Below, in pieces: positions 37,391 to 49,979 of a stretch of 64,000 nucleotides of DNA. Below the pieces are notes generated by a model that saw nothing but the letters and a program-made list of their open reading frames with translations, did not search any database and had not been told where the DNA came from. The position numbers and the translations under genes were made by a program. Numbering within the stretch: position 1 is the stretch's first letter; each line of letters begins with the position of its first letter. Origin of the DNA: Mangrovibacter plantisponsor (lineage in GTDB: Bacteria > Pseudomonadota > Gammaproteobacteria > Enterobacterales > Enterobacteriaceae); the NCBI RefSeq assembly GCF_003182475.1, contig NZ_QGTS01000011.1, positions 102,411 to 166,410 of the forward strand. The letters are read 5' to 3'.

Positions 37391-38836
37391 TCAGGCCGTT
37401 CCGCCAACAGTGAGGTTATCCACTTTAAGTGTCGGTTGCCCCACTCCGACAGGAACACTCTGCCCTTCTTTACCACAGACGCCGACGCCGTTATCCAAAC
37501 GGAGATCGTTACCCACCATTGAGATCTGCTGCATCGTTTCGATACCAGAACCAATAAGCGTTGCCCCCTTCACCGGTTTCGTCACTTTCCCTTTTTCAAT
37601 TAAATAGGCTTCTGAAGTGGAGAAAACGAATTTCCCGGAGGTAATATCAACCTGACCACCGCCAAAGTTCGGGGCATACAGGCCATATTCAACGGATGCA
37701 ATAATGTCTTCTGGTGTAGACTTGCCTGCCAGCATATAGGTGTTTGTCATACGCGGCATCGGTAAGTGCGCATAAGATTCACGCCGGCCATTACCTGTCG
37801 GGGACATATCCATCAGGCGTGCGTTCATTTTATCCTGCATAAACCCTTTGAGTACGCCGTTTTCAATCAGTACGTTGTACTGCCCGGGCACCCCTTCATC
37901 ATCAATCGCAACAGAACCACGACGATTTGCCAGCGTGCCGTCATCAACGACAGTGCAGAGTTCAGACGCCACCAGTTTGCCCATCTGACCACTGAATACA
38001 GAAGTCCCGCGACGGTTAAAATCGCCTTCCAGGCCATGCCCGACGGCTTCATGTAACAATACTCCCGGCCAACCGGCACCTAATACAACCGGCAGTGTAC
38101 CGGCTGGAGCAGCCACCGCGGACAAGTTGACCAGCGCCATACGAACGGCTTCGTGCGCCCAGGCATCAGCCCTGACTGTGCCATCTTCTTCTTCAAGGAA
38201 CCAGGCATAATCAAACCGGCCTCCTCCGCCACTTGAGCCGCGCTCGCGTTTGCCATCTTCTTCAACCTGCACACTGACTGATAAGCGGACTAATGGCCGT
38301 ACATCGGCTGCCAAAGTACCATCCGTGGCAGCAACCAGTATCAACTCGTACACACCCGTCAGGCTGGCATTCACTTCTTTCACGCGAGCATCGGCAGAAC
38401 GCGCCACGTTGTCTACACGGCGTAAAATATCCAGCTTCTCCTCACGGCTCATACCTTGCAGTGGATCGAGCTGCATATAACGTGCGGGCGTTGCTACAGC
38501 GCTAAACGCTTTGGTTTGACCTTCACCTTGCTCCTGCACAATGCTGCGTGCGGCCTGGGCACTTTGTTGCAAGGCCTCAAGGCTAATCTGGTCTGCATAA
38601 GCAAACCCAGTTTTTTCACCGCTTATTGCACGAATACCGACACCCTGGTCAATATTCCATGAACCATCTTTAATAATACGGTCTTCCAGAACCCAGGATT
38701 CGTGATAGCTGGACTGGAAGTAGAGATCGCCGTAATCAAGGCGACGCTGTGATAATTGACCCAGGATAGAAAACAAGTCTTGATGACTTAATCCATTCGC
38801 GGACAATAACTGCTCGGTTACCAGATTCAGACTCAT
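37391..38836 (-). CDS. tldD: TldD, zinc metalloprotease subunit
   Basis: Start at the ATG at 38836 ([20 protein letters not shown]), giving 481 residues as in E. coli; nine upstream codons are open but unsupported. The zinc motif HEAVGH is present in [16 protein letters not shown]. TldD and TldE (encoded elsewhere) form a protease that degrades unfolded peptides, matures microcin B17 and affects CcdA. Confidence 0.97.
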   Translation of the reverse strand: MSLNLVTEQLLSANGLSHQDLFSILGQLSQRRLDYGDLYFQSSYHESWVLEDRIIKDGSWNIDQGVGIRAISGEKTGFAYADQISLEALQQSAQAARSIVQEQGEGQTKAFSAVATPARYMQLDPLQGMSREEKLDILRRVDNVARSADARVKEVNASLTGVYELILVAATDGTLAADVRPLVRLSVSVQVEEDGKRERGSSGGGGRFDYAWFLEEEDGTVRADAWAHEAVRMALVNLSAVAAPAGTLPVVLGAGWPGVLLHEAVGHGLEGDFNRRGTSVFSGQMGKLVASELCTVVDDGTLANRRGSVAIDDEGVPGQYNVLIENGVLKGFMQDKMNARLMDMSPTGNGRRESYAHLPMPRMTNTYMLAGKSTPEDIIASVEYGLYAPNFGGGQVDITSGKFVFSTSEAYLIEKGKVTKPVKGATLIGSGIETMQQISMVGNDLRLDNGVGVCGKEGQSVPVGVGQPTLKVDNLTVGGTA

Positions 38837-38923
38837 CGTGCTTATTACTCTTATGCTGACCACCCAACGGGTGGTGAAATGTTTTATCTATTGAGCTTGC
38901 GGTAATTCATCGCTAACGTCAAA

Positions 38924-41900
38924 TCATTGCGTGGCGGTTTTACGAGGTTGCCGTAATACTTCGTTAATCCGCGGCTTATCTATCGGGCCCGTGATTTGGT
39001 AACGCAGCAAGGCAATTTTACTCCACAAAGGCCCCAGTACTTTACTGGCGGCAAACACCGCAGCACCAACTATCGGGTTCACCGCAAAAGCCGTAGCCAC
39101 CCCCACAGTTGCTGAAATTTCAGGTGCCACAGCAGCTTCAATGTTCAACTGCCGGTTAACCAAATCAACAGTACCTTTCATTGCTATATCAGCTTCCAGC
39201 CCGTCCACCAGCGTATCATCGGTGTGCAACGTACCGTCTTTAATCCAGGCAGTGCTACGGATGGAGTCAAAATAAAAACCACTGCCAAAAGTATCACTGA
39301 AATCAAAGCGCAATTTACGTAATAAGGCATCAAAACTCACCAACCGCAGAAGTTGGCCCGCATGCCCTGTTTCCAGTTCAGATATTTTTCCTTTACCCAG
39401 TTTGGTTTTAATTACCCCATTCAGTGAGGCAACATCAGGATGCCAGGGAAGATTGCGCCAGTGCAGGTCGTATTCGGTGTTGAAAGAAGCCCCTTGTAAC
39501 GGAGTACCAACGCCAAAGAAGCCGGTTGCCTTATCGATCGACTTGCCGCTCAGGACGCCTTTAAGCGATGTCCTTTCACTACCCGGCTGGTTAACCCACT
39601 CACCACTCGCCGTCAACTTTGCAAAGCCCGTATCAATAAGGCCCTGAGTTAACGTAAGCGTATTACCCTGAATCGCTAAATCTGCGTTAATACGACCATA
39701 TTTTTGCCCCATCAGCCAACATTCTGCGCAGCGCATATTCAAATCAGGCCACTGGCTAAAATCAGTTGTACTGCCGGTCGCCGCCAATGTGTTTTCAGCC
39801 GTTTTATCAACCTTGAGCTCAGATAAAGCCGGGTTGTAATAAAGGTAGTTCAGCGATACGTCCCATGGGGTATTTTCACGCCGGGTTAATTTGCCATTAA
39901 TTTCACGCCCGGTTACGTCAACAATTGTGCTGTCGGCAGCTTTATGCATCACCAGATTGAGGTTGTTCCATGCCTGTCCTGCAAACTGGAATGAAGGTGT
40001 TCGCAATGTGACAGCATCCGGGAAGCTCGCGCTGTTGCTTACTGTTTCAGCCGTCCCGGCTTGTAAGACAGCCAGCCATTGAGCACCATCAAGTGGTGGA
40101 AGGTTAAGTTCCACCATTTGGTTTTCAGGTAACGGGGGAATACTCCGCGAATCAGACACCCAAATAGCTCGATCCAGTGTCAGTTTTTTATTGAGTAACC
40201 AGTGGCTATTAAAGTGCGTGCTCTGCCCAAGGCTGCCGGTCAGCGAAAAACTGTGCATGTCACCTTTCGTTTTGATGACCAAAGGCAAAGGCTCACCAGC
40301 AGGTTTAGCCGCCGGGACTGGTAAGTGACTACTTACATTTTTCAAGTCACCTGTGAGGTCTACCTGCCAGGTTGCATCCCCCCGATAAGGTAAGGTCACC
40401 CCAACATTCCCTTTCCAGCCGAAAGAACCTTTTAAATTCTGGCTAAGAGCCTCAGGCAATACACCAGTACTGGCAGCCTGCCAGTTACCATTCAGGTTAA
40501 TATCCACCTGATACGCTTTTTCCTGCTCTTGTGTTGTGAAATCAACGGTAAGAGGCTGATTAAACCAGGTTGCCTGCAGCGGCCCACTGGTTAAATTGCC
40601 ATTATTAAAGCTGAACTCGCCGCTCAGGTGATGCAAGGTGCTGTTAAGGGGAACAACCAACAACGTGTTATCACGCAAAGAAACATTTCCCTGCGCTGTC
40701 GTCATTTCACCATCTAAAGGTATAGCCAAATGTAAGCGAGCGCTTACATCCCCTTTCAGTTTGAGTTCATCAAGGGTTGTGCCAAGCGTATCCGCCAGAG
40801 GCGTTTGTTTGAAATATGGTCCAACAGATTCCCCCGGCCCTTTGATATCAGCATCAATAAATAGTTTTTCTTTAGCATAGTCAGGAATCACGGCGTCCAG
40901 ATTACTGGCAGTAACCCCGCCCAAAATCGCTTTGGGAGCCTTCATCCACAAACCGTCATTACGAAAATCGAGATCAATATCAAGATGCTGGAGTGCAGGC
41001 CAGTCTGGCTGGAAAGCAAAAGTCGCGTCTTTGAGTGGAACAAAAACCTGGAACTGACCTTCATTATGCAGATATGGGAAAAAATGAGGGTTTCCTGAGT
41101 AAACCAGTGTCGCATTTTGCGCTTTCCCGGCTTTAATCGCACCACTGAGATAATCCACCAGCGGTTTGCCCATCAGGTTTTCCGGGAAATAGCGCCATGC
41201 CTGCCCCCCGTCAGTTGCCGTGATCCCGGCCAGTATTTTAAGCCAGGGCTGGTCACCTTCCGGGTGCTGATAACTGAAATCGCCATGAGCCTGAACACCA
41301 TTGGCCTGTACATTGATATTATTTCCGTCAATCCGCAGACCCTGAGCATCATTTTGCCAACGTAAAGTAGCATCACCTTGTGCGATTTCCAGTGGTGCGC
41401 GGAAAACATGCTCATAAGGCATACGGGCATTATGGATATTCAGAAAAAGACGGCCATTGTTCAGGCTGCCCATAATATTGCCGCCAACATGCTGTGCACC
41501 TGGCAGTAGCTTCCACTGGTTCCAGGAAAGGTCATGCCACTGCGCCTGCATGCGCAATGTTTCTGGTTTATCTAAGGGAATATCCAGCGCCAGTAAGTCT
41601 ATATTTCCTGCCGGGTGCAGAGTACGCCAGACATCGACAAATTTTGGAGCGAATGTTTCCGCCAGCGGGAGCAACGGCGCCAGGTAATCAGGAGTCAACT
41701 GGTTCGCCCGAATGCGTAGTTCCCCCCCTGAAAACGCGGGAGTAGCCGTTTTTTTTGTAGCATCGGGTAGCCAGGCAAGCACCATACTCCCCTGAGCCCA
41801 CGACTGATCATCCAGTTTCAGACCTGATAACGGAAATTGCACTTGCCAGCCGGTGCCCAGCTTAGAGATATGGGTAAGCAGATTTTGTACCGAAAGCTGA

Positions 41901-42730
41901 TGCCGGAATTTGTCACCAGACCATTCCGCGCCACCTTGCTGTAGCCAGATGTCCGCGCTCTCCAGCTCACCGTCTTTGATATTGACCCAGGTCGCCATGC
42001 TGAAGCGTGCACGATTCAACTTAACGTTGTCCTGCATCCACTCACCAAACCAGGGCTTAACATCGACATCATCTGCCTGCATCCAGATTTTCCCGGAGTT
42101 CAGCGTGCCATTTTGGTCACGCAAATCCATGCGCACATTCACCAGCCCGTGTTGCCCGTTAAAACTGGACAGGCTTATCTCACCTTCGGCCCGGTGACGT
42201 TTATTGTCATTCAGCCAGGTTAAATGAGGAATATGTAAGTTGGCCCGCTGGCCTGAAAGCGTTAAAAAGCTGATGTTGCTGTCGCGCAAATCGAAGTGGT
42301 CAAATTGCCGTAAAAACAGATCATTGAGCTTACTGACCTCAAAATCTGTCGTTTCACCGTTATGGGAAATGGCCGTATTGGTCACGGCGTTTAATTGGTA
42401 GAAAGTAAGATCACGGAATTGCCAGCGAGTGTGTAACAAGCTTTGCCAGATATCCAGCGCCAGCGTGACTCGCTTGATAGTGAGGGTGCCTCTGTCTTTC
42501 AGGAGGACATTGATGTCACGAATATCCAGGGTAGGACCAAATGTCTGCCATGAAGCATGGATTTCACTGGCCTCGACAGGAATACCGGTAACCTGTTCAA
42601 CTTTAGCAAGAATGGGTTCCCGCCAGCTATTCAGATGCGGCAAGGCAAGGCGCAGCCCACTGACCAGTAGCGCAATAACGACAACCAGTGCAGCAAAGGT
42701 GAGCAGCAAGATGCCCGGCAGTCGCTTCAC
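38924..42730 (-). CDS. yhdP: YhdP, AsmA-like inter-membrane phospholipid transport protein
   Basis: The 1268 residues (1266 in E. coli) have one N-terminal membrane helix (about 5-27) and a very long periplasmic beta-rich body. The C-terminal DUF3971/AsmA-like region ends in VFAASKVLGPLWSKIALLRYQITGPIDKP. With TamB and YdbH it is thought to carry phospholipids to the outer membrane. It lies 87 bases upstream of tldD and 29 after rng. Confidence 0.96.
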   Translation of the reverse strand: MKRLPGILLLTFAALVVVIALLVSGLRLALPHLNSWREPILAKVEQVTGIPVEASEIHASWQTFGPTLDIRDINVLLKDRGTLTIKRVTLALDIWQSLLHTRWQFRDLTFYQLNAVTNTAISHNGETTDFEVSKLNDLFLRQFDHFDLRDSNISFLTLSGQRANLHIPHLTWLNDNKRHRAEGEISLSSFNGQHGLVNVRMDLRDQNGTLNSGKIWMQADDVDVKPWFGEWMQDNVKLNRARFSMATWVNIKDGELESADIWLQQGGAEWSGDKFRHQLSVQNLLTHISKLGTGWQVQFPLSGLKLDDQSWAQGSMVLAWLPDATKKTATPAFSGGELRIRANQLTPDYLAPLLPLAETFAPKFVDVWRTLHPAGNIDLLALDIPLDKPETLRMQAQWHDLSWNQWKLLPGAQHVGGNIMGSLNNGRLFLNIHNARMPYEHVFRAPLEIAQGDATLRWQNDAQGLRIDGNNINVQANGVQAHGDFSYQHPEGDQPWLKILAGITATDGGQAWRYFPENLMGKPLVDYLSGAIKAGKAQNATLVYSGNPHFFPYLHNEGQFQVFVPLKDATFAFQPDWPALQHLDIDLDFRNDGLWMKAPKAILGGVTASNLDAVIPDYAKEKLFIDADIKGPGESVGPYFKQTPLADTLGTTLDELKLKGDVSARLHLAIPLDGEMTTAQGNVSLRDNTLLVVPLNSTLHHLSGEFSFNNGNLTSGPLQATWFNQPLTVDFTTQEQEKAYQVDINLNGNWQAASTGVLPEALSQNLKGSFGWKGNVGVTLPYRGDATWQVDLTGDLKNVSSHLPVPAAKPAGEPLPLVIKTKGDMHSFSLTGSLGQSTHFNSHWLLNKKLTLDRAIWVSDSRSIPPLPENQMVELNLPPLDGAQWLAVLQAGTAETVSNSASFPDAVTLRTPSFQFAGQAWNNLNLVMHKAADSTIVDVTGREINGKLTRRENTPWDVSLNYLYYNPALSELKVDKTAENTLAATGSTTDFSQWPDLNMRCAECWLMGQKYGRINADLAIQGNTLTLTQGLIDTGFAKLTASGEWVNQPGSERTSLKGVLSGKSIDKATGFFGVGTPLQGASFNTEYDLHWRNLPWHPDVASLNGVIKTKLGKGKISELETGHAGQLLRLVSFDALLRKLRFDFSDTFGSGFYFDSIRSTAWIKDGTLHTDDTLVDGLEADIAMKGTVDLVNRQLNIEAAVAPEISATVGVATAFAVNPIVGAAVFAASKVLGPLWSKIALLRYQITGPIDKPRINEVLRQPRKTATQ

Positions 42731-42759
42731 ATTTCTCTCCTTGTCTGCTGGCGGCAGTG

Positions 42760-44229
42760 CTACATCATGACCACATCAAACTGCTCCTGATTATAGAGCG
42801 GCTCTATCTGAACTTTAACTTGTTTACCTACGAAAATTTCTACCTCAGCCAGTGCATGAGATTCTTCGCTCTTCAGTGCTTCAGCAACAGACGGAGAAGC
42901 GTAAACCAGGAAACGATCAGAATCATAAGCATGATGGACGCGCACAATTTCACGCATAATCTCGTAGCAGACGGTTTCGACGGTTTTTACAGTACCACGC
43001 CCATGGCAAGTTGGGCATTCACTGCACAGAACGTGCTCCACACTTTCCCGTGTACGCTTACGGGTCATTTCCACCAGGCCAAGGGCAGAAAAACCATTAA
43101 CACTGGTTTTAACACGATCTTTGCTCAGAGCCTGCTCCAGGGAGTGTAATACCCGGCGCCGGTGGTCATCATTACTCATGTCGATAAAATCGATAATGAT
43201 AATCCCACCCAGGTTGCGCAAACGTAACTGCCGGGCAACGGCCTGAGTCGCTTCAATGTTGGTGTTAAAGATGGTGTCATCAAGGTTACGGTGCCCCACA
43301 AAAGCGCCCGTGTTGATATCAATGGTGGTCATCGCTTCTGTCTGGTCGATAATCAAATACCCACCAGATTTCAGTTCAACCTTGCGCTCAAGAGCACGCT
43401 GGATTTCATTTTCAACATCGTAGAGATCAAAGATAGGCTGGCGGCCACTGTAATGTTCCAGCTTGGCTGTCATATCCGGAATATATTCAGCAGTAAACTC
43501 CAGCAGCATTTCATATGTCAGCCGGGAGTCTACGCGAATTCTGTCCAGTGAGGCATCAGCGAAGTCACGCAATACTCGCTGAGCCAGTGCTAACTCACCA
43601 TACAGCTGGCAGCGGGTTTGAGGGCGTTTACGGCGTTCAATAACTTTACGCCAGACGCGTTTCAAATAAGCAGCATCAGAAGCCAGGTCTTTCTCACATA
43701 TACCTTCTGCCGCGGTGCGAATGATAAAACCGCCCATTTCGTCGCAATAAACACTCACAACCTGTTTGAGGCGCTCACGCTCTTCTTCACTTTCAATGCG
43801 CTGTGATACACCAACATGAGACGCACCAGGCATGAAAACCAGATAGCGGGAAGGGAGTGTAATATCTGTCGTTAAACGGGCGCCTTTCGTGCCCAGGGGA
43901 TCTTTCACCACCTGAACCACCAGATCCTGCCCCTGACGAACTAACTCGGAAATATCCCGTACCGTGAAGTTTTTCTGTTCTTCACCCGCAACACATTCAG
44001 TATGCGGCATGATATCTGAGGCATGTAAGAATGCTGCTTTATCAAGGCCAATATCTACAAATGCCGCCTGCATGCCCGGAAGTACACGACTCACGCGACC
44101 TTTGTAGATATTGCCTACAATTCCCCGGCGAGCTTCACGTTCAATGTGGATTTCCTGCAGAATTCCACCATCAATGTAAGCCACCCGAGTTTCAGAAGGG
44201 GTAATATTGACTAATAACTCAGCCGTCAT
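42760..44229 (-). CDS. rng: Ribonuclease G
   Basis: Start at the ATG at 44229 ([18 protein letters not shown]), giving 489 residues as in E. coli. The S1 domain ([24 protein letters not shown]) is followed by an RNase E/G catalytic core ([20 protein letters not shown]) and the zinc-link CPTC. It matures 16S rRNA 5' ends and cuts some mRNAs. It overlaps maf by 11 bases. Confidence 0.97.
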   Translation of the reverse strand: MTAELLVNITPSETRVAYIDGGILQEIHIEREARRGIVGNIYKGRVSRVLPGMQAAFVDIGLDKAAFLHASDIMPHTECVAGEEQKNFTVRDISELVRQGQDLVVQVVKDPLGTKGARLTTDITLPSRYLVFMPGASHVGVSQRIESEEERERLKQVVSVYCDEMGGFIIRTAAEGICEKDLASDAAYLKRVWRKVIERRKRPQTRCQLYGELALAQRVLRDFADASLDRIRVDSRLTYEMLLEFTAEYIPDMTAKLEHYSGRQPIFDLYDVENEIQRALERKVELKSGGYLIIDQTEAMTTIDINTGAFVGHRNLDDTIFNTNIEATQAVARQLRLRNLGGIIIIDFIDMSNDDHRRRVLHSLEQALSKDRVKTSVNGFSALGLVEMTRKRTRESVEHVLCSECPTCHGRGTVKTVETVCYEIMREIVRVHHAYDSDRFLVYASPSVAEALKSEESHALAEVEIFVGKQVKVQIEPLYNQEQFDVVMM

Positions 44230-44812
44230 GATTGTTTTTTCCTTCGCGTAACGCACTAAACGTCGCTATTAATGCATCAGTTTCAACCAGAGGCAGGCCA
44301 ACCACAGCGTGGTAACTACCATTAATTTTTATCACAAAACGCCCCCCCAGCCCCTGGATTCCATATGCTCCAGCTTTATCCATTGGTTCACCTGATGCAA
44401 CATACTCTGCGATATCACGCTCTGATAATGGGCGAAATGTCACCTCAGTCACTACCAGGCAGTCCAGCAAATGGGTGCTGTCCGCAATGGCAACTGCAGT
44501 CATAACCTGGTGCGTTTTCCCGGAGAGTAACTGTAACATAGCACAGGCATGAGCTTGATCCTGCGGTTTTTCAAGAACTTCTCCATTTAATACCACAATG
44601 GTATCTGCACCTAATACCGGTAAATCCCGGGAGGCCATGCCAACCCCGGCAGTGGCTTTATCCCGGGCGAGGCGTGACACGTATTGTTGCGCGGTTTCCC
44701 CTGGCTGGCGGATTTCATCCACACCAGTAACAATGCGTTCAAATGAAACGCCCAACTGCGTCAGCAATTCCTGGCGACGAGGTGAACCTGAAGCGAGATA
44801 CAATGTTGTCAT
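44219..44812 (-). CDS. yhdE: Maf-type nucleoside triphosphate pyrophosphatase (YhdE)
   Basis: Start at the second of two adjacent ATGs (44812), six bases behind AGG, giving 197 residues as in E. coli; 44815 is an alternative. The Maf signature [12 protein letters not shown] is at the N-terminus, with LGADTIV and [10 protein letters not shown] further on. It hydrolyses dTTP and UTP and modified relatives. It lies between mreD and rng in one transcription unit. Confidence 0.95.
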   Translation of the reverse strand: MTTLYLASGSPRRQELLTQLGVSFERIVTGVDEIRQPGETAQQYVSRLARDKATAGVGMASRDLPVLGADTIVVLNGEVLEKPQDQAHACAMLQLLSGKTHQVMTAVAIADSTHLLDCLVVTEVTFRPLSERDIAEYVASGEPMDKAGAYGIQGLGGRFVIKINGSYHAVVGLPLVETDALIATFSALREGKNNHDG

Positions 44813-44821
44813 CATTACCTG

Positions 44822-45310
44822 CTACTGCACGGCAAATTGCTGGCGCACTTTGCGCATAAGTAAGAAAAGCCAGGGCCAAAGCACGCCATTGACCACACTG
44901 CTCCAGTAAATTTCCGGATGAAATGTAACGTCAATGACCAAAAACTCAGCCCAGAAGACAAGTAAATCAGCAGCCAGAGAGAGCACTACAATCACTAACG
45001 CCTGTTGCCATAAGGCAAGATTGCGCAATAGCTGAAATTTTAACGCAACCAGGTAGGCAATAATGCTCAGTGAAAGTGCCCGGATACCCAGCGTTGAGCC
45101 ACTGATAAGATCAAGTATGGCTCCCATTATAAATCCGGTACCAACATTTACCCTGTGCGGCAACGCCAGTATCCAGTAAATAAGGATAAGCAATACCCAA
45201 TCTGGCCGGAAAACAATGATTTGTTCCGGCCATGGCATAACCTGCAATATCAGCGCAATGATAAAAGATAAAACGATTACCCAACGCCCCTGGCTACGAT
45301 AACTCGCCAC
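44822..45310 (-). CDS. mreD: MreD, rod-shape determining membrane protein
   Basis: A GTG start at 45310, overlapping the mreC stop by one base, gives 162 residues as in E. coli. About five membrane helices are visible. The motif [27 protein letters not shown] is typical. It is part of the elongasome with MreB, MreC, RodA and PBP2. Confidence 0.97.
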   Translation of the reverse strand: MASYRSQGRWVIVLSFIIALILQVMPWPEQIIVFRPDWVLLILIYWILALPHRVNVGTGFIMGAILDLISGSTLGIRALSLSIIAYLVALKFQLLRNLALWQQALVIVVLSLAADLLVFWAEFLVIDVTFHPEIYWSSVVNGVLWPWLFLLMRKVRQQFAVQ

Positions 45311-46332
45311 TACTGACCTCCCTGTAAGGATGGCGCCCCGTTTTGGGGTTCAGTAGCTGCCGGTGGTTGAGACAGGCCCGTTGCTGGCGCAGGTATTGGC
45401 GCAGGCGGCCCCATTTGCCCCGGAGCTGGCAATACTTGCGGCATCATTTGCATCAGGCGCTCATTGGCAACACGGTGGACTTCATCTGGTGTCATTGGGT
45501 GTAACCCCTGGCGGTCGGCCCCCCACAGCAACAGCAAATAGCGTAAGCGCTGCAGACCCGCAGTAGGACGCGCCTGGATGACAGTGTAAGCACGCTGTGT
45601 ATCCAGTTTGACAGAAGAGACAACCGCCACGGGGTAACCTTCCGGGAAACGCCCACCCAGACCGGATGTCACTAACACATCCCCGACCCGGATATCTGTA
45701 TTGGCAGGTAAATGTTCAAGCTGGAGATCATCTGTGCAGCCATTACCTGCAGCAATAACACGGATGTCATTACGCAATACCTGAATAGGTAAAGCATGTG
45801 TGGCATCGCAAATTAACAACACCCGGCTGGTAAATTTCGCTACGGCAACAACCTGCCCAACGACGCCTTTGTCACTGATAACCGGCTGGCCTTCATAAAC
45901 CCCATTCACGCTGCCTTTATCAATGACGACCTGGTCACTGTATGGGTCGGTACCCGCCGAAATTACCTGCGTCACCATTTTTTGCTCATCCTGACGCAAA
46001 GGAGAACCCAGTAATTCACGCAGGCGTGCGTTTTCCTGCCGATACTGCCCAAGCAGAAGCAAATCACTGTTCTTTAGTAATAATTCCCGACGCAGAGCAC
46101 GGTTTTCCAGCTCTAGTTGATCTCGCGATGCCAGAGTCTGTGACACGCTGTCCAGCAATGCCCGCGGGCCATTGGAGATAAAATAGAAAGGGCTGACAGC
46201 CGTATCCATATAGGCCCGGATCTGACTAAACATACCCAGGCGGCTGTCCGCAACAATGACGCCCAGCGCCACCGCTACGGCCAGAAAAAGGCGAATCTGT
46301 AGCGAAGGGCCACGGCTAAAAATAGGCTTCAT
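45310..46332 (-). CDS. mreC: MreC, rod-shape determining protein
   Basis: The 340 residues are shorter than the 367 of E. coli MreC as I recall it. One membrane helix (about 12-30), a coiled coil (about 65-110) and the beta-barrel domain are intact. The difference lies in the Pro/Gln/Ala-rich tail. It scaffolds the elongasome in the periplasm. Confidence 0.97.
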   Translation of the reverse strand: MKPIFSRGPSLQIRLFLAVAVALGVIVADSRLGMFSQIRAYMDTAVSPFYFISNGPRALLDSVSQTLASRDQLELENRALRRELLLKNSDLLLLGQYRQENARLRELLGSPLRQDEQKMVTQVISAGTDPYSDQVVIDKGSVNGVYEGQPVISDKGVVGQVVAVAKFTSRVLLICDATHALPIQVLRNDIRVIAAGNGCTDDLQLEHLPANTDIRVGDVLVTSGLGGRFPEGYPVAVVSSVKLDTQRAYTVIQARPTAGLQRLRYLLLLWGADRQGLHPMTPDEVHRVANERLMQMMPQVLPAPGQMGPPAPIPAPATGLSQPPAATEPQNGAPSLQGGQ

Positions 46333-46395
46333 AGGCTATGCGTATTCCTGGGCTGGCAACAAGGGCAATCAGGCGATTGCCCCTTTCAGCATTAA

Positions 46396-47741
<1,346 letters not shown>

Positions 47742-49682
47742 TTAAACCGAGTATCTTTGCAAATATTTTTTTACGTTCGTATCCAGTGCCTGTGTTGCAG
47801 CAATAAAATCACCCTGCGCGCCACTGACACCGCGATCAACTAACGTTTGCCACTCACCACGAGCCCTGACACCAGTGGCAAAAACTCGCGTCTGCATGCC
47901 GGTACATGCTTCAACAAGACTTCGTATCAACAACTGATTCTCTGTGCGCTTTTCGATATTGCGCACCAGACCGGGGTGAAGTTTGATCAACTCCACATTC
48001 AGTTCCTTTATATAAGCCGTACTGACCAGTGTCAGACCAGCCTGATTGACGGCAACTCTGCTACCCAGCGCTTTGATTAACCGAATAACAGATTGCAGAC
48101 GACCGATATGTTGACACACATCTGCCTCAGGGAGTTCCAAAATAATTCGTCGCCTTAACGATTTCTCACATTGCATGAGTGTGTCACGTAGCCAACGCTG
48201 AAAAGGAGGGCGCAGCAGAGAATCCACCGTAATTGAAAATGCGAAGGTTTCTTCAGGCCAGAACTGGAGCAACTGGATTCCCCGGCTAATCATTTGCCGG
48301 TCCCAGGAATCAGCAAGACCAAACTGTTGCACTACTGGCATGTATTCAGCCGAAAGGACCTCCTGCTGCCCGTCAAATATCCGGCACAACAATTCCCGAT
48401 GGTGCACTACGCCATCCTGCATCACTGCGGGTTTCTGGTAAATCCGTGGTCCACCTCGTTGTAAAACCCCTTCCAGCAAAGTACGCCAACGCACATTGCC
48501 GCGCACTTTTTCTGGGGTTGATTCATCCCAGGTTGACCAGCCATTGCCACCATGAAGCATTGCTTCCCGGGTAGCCACTTCAACCTGCTCCATCACCTGC
48601 TCAGTTGATTGCCCACTGCGCCACGCGGTAATCCCAATATGCAGCATATCGTTACGGTCCAGCATAGGAGTGGGAGGCAGTGCATCTACGGCATTAAGTA
48701 ACTGGCCGGCAATGCTACCGGCTTCTTTTAGTGAGCGGTGGGGTAACAGCACAGCAAAATCACTGTGATAATAACGCGCCAGTAATGCTCCCGGGTAACG
48801 CATGATAAAAGTGGAAAGCATGTTGACCAGGCTGTAGAGATAATCATCAACAACACTTCTTCCCCAGGTTTCATGCAGCATTTCAAAGTCAGGCAGGCGA
48901 ATCATCATAACAACACCATGACTCTGAACGTTGTCCTGCCCTTCGAGCAAGGTTGCCAGTTGATTATCAAAAAACAGACGATTATTCAGCCCTGTTCTGG
49001 AATCCTGAGCGGCATAGGCACGAATCAGATTCTCCACCCTGCCTTGTTGCTCGCCAGCATTTTGGATATCAGCCAACAGCACATCAAGTGCACTACTCAG
49101 GTTGTGAGGCCATTCATCCATTGTTCCCCGAATTCCTGCCCGGCGTTCCCCCTTAAGAATACGAATAGCCCGGGCTTCAAGATGTTCCAGCCCCTGAAAC
49201 TGCCGTTTGATCCACCAGACAGCGAGCAAGGCCATTATCACGATGAACAACACCGCAATAGATAATGGTGTGGTTGCCAGAATAGAGTGAAAGTAATTGG
49301 CCATTGGATCCATCCAGACCAGCGTCAGTGTCATACCTGGGTGTTTAACCAGAGGGACATTCAGCGATTTATACTGCTGAGGAAGACCTGCCGGGTTATA
49401 CCCTTCGGGCTGGTCATGGAGAAAAATGGGCACGCCATCCTGGCGGATAACCATTCTAACCACATCAACAGGCGTCATAATTTCATCGAAAAAGCGTGAC
49501 TGAGTTTCTGGCGGGTACTCTAGCAGGCGATTATCTACGATAGTGGCGATCGCACTCACCCGCTGGTTCAGCTTCACCTGAACCGCGGTATAGAAACTCC
49601 ATGAACACCCTATCAGAACAGCCAGCATGGCCAGCCCGGACAGTAATGTCACAATGGCAGAGAATTTTGTTGTCAGTCGCAT
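47742..49682 (-). CDS. csrD: CsrD, regulator of CsrB/CsrC small RNA decay
   Basis: Start at the ATG at 49682 (MRLTTKFSAIVTLL), giving 646 residues as in E. coli; a further 37 open codons upstream are unsupported. Two membrane helices flank a periplasmic domain. A degenerate GGDEF domain has YHSDF where GGDEF would be, and a degenerate EAL domain has ELL. Both changes agree with the lack of cyclic-di-GMP enzyme activity known for CsrD, which instead directs RNase E to CsrB/C. Confidence 0.96.
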   Translation of the reverse strand: MRLTTKFSAIVTLLSGLAMLAVLIGCSWSFYTAVQVKLNQRVSAIATIVDNRLLEYPPETQSRFFDEIMTPVDVVRMVIRQDGVPIFLHDQPEGYNPAGLPQQYKSLNVPLVKHPGMTLTLVWMDPMANYFHSILATTPLSIAVLFIVIMALLAVWWIKRQFQGLEHLEARAIRILKGERRAGIRGTMDEWPHNLSSALDVLLADIQNAGEQQGRVENLIRAYAAQDSRTGLNNRLFFDNQLATLLEGQDNVQSHGVVMMIRLPDFEMLHETWGRSVVDDYLYSLVNMLSTFIMRYPGALLARYYHSDFAVLLPHRSLKEAGSIAGQLLNAVDALPPTPMLDRNDMLHIGITAWRSGQSTEQVMEQVEVATREAMLHGGNGWSTWDESTPEKVRGNVRWRTLLEGVLQRGGPRIYQKPAVMQDGVVHHRELLCRIFDGQQEVLSAEYMPVVQQFGLADSWDRQMISRGIQLLQFWPEETFAFSITVDSLLRPPFQRWLRDTLMQCEKSLRRRIILELPEADVCQHIGRLQSVIRLIKALGSRVAVNQAGLTLVSTAYIKELNVELIKLHPGLVRNIEKRTENQLLIRSLVEACTGMQTRVFATGVRARGEWQTLVDRGVSGAQGDFIAATQALDTNVKKYLQRYSV

Positions 49683-49979
49683 CCTTGTGTGAACTCCGTC
49701 GGGCACCTCGTTAATTGGATAATATGCAGACTCGTTCGAAATGAGCGCCAGCCATGAAAACAGATGCACGTAAAACACACTGCATACTAGCAAATATCGC
49801 TGCGCTAACCAGGGTTTTTCTCAACAAATCCCCAGTGCTGGCGCAGACAAATCGGCCAACGGGCACTTTCTCTGCCTCATAAGTCTTAACAGAAAGTTGA
49901 ATATTTGAAACTGGCTTCATCTGATTCCGCCCGCCATGCTTAGAACAACCCACCTGCATGGCAACAAAGGCAATCAATA
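49683..49979. other. Divergent csrD-msrP gap
   Basis: These 297 bases hold one 88-codon open frame on the minus strand (49977-49711). It ends 28 bases before csrD, has no recognisable similarity or convincing ribosome-binding site, and overlaps the msrP ribosome-binding site. I treat it as chance. The msrP site AAGG is at 49967-49970. From memory, E. coli has acuI divergent to csrD here. Confidence 0.5.

Noticed and set aside
49711..49977. 88-codon open frame on the minus strand just upstream of csrD
   Set aside because: No recognisable domain, no good ribosome-binding site, and it overlaps the msrP ribosome-binding site. Most likely chance, although its position in the csrD direction made it worth noting.
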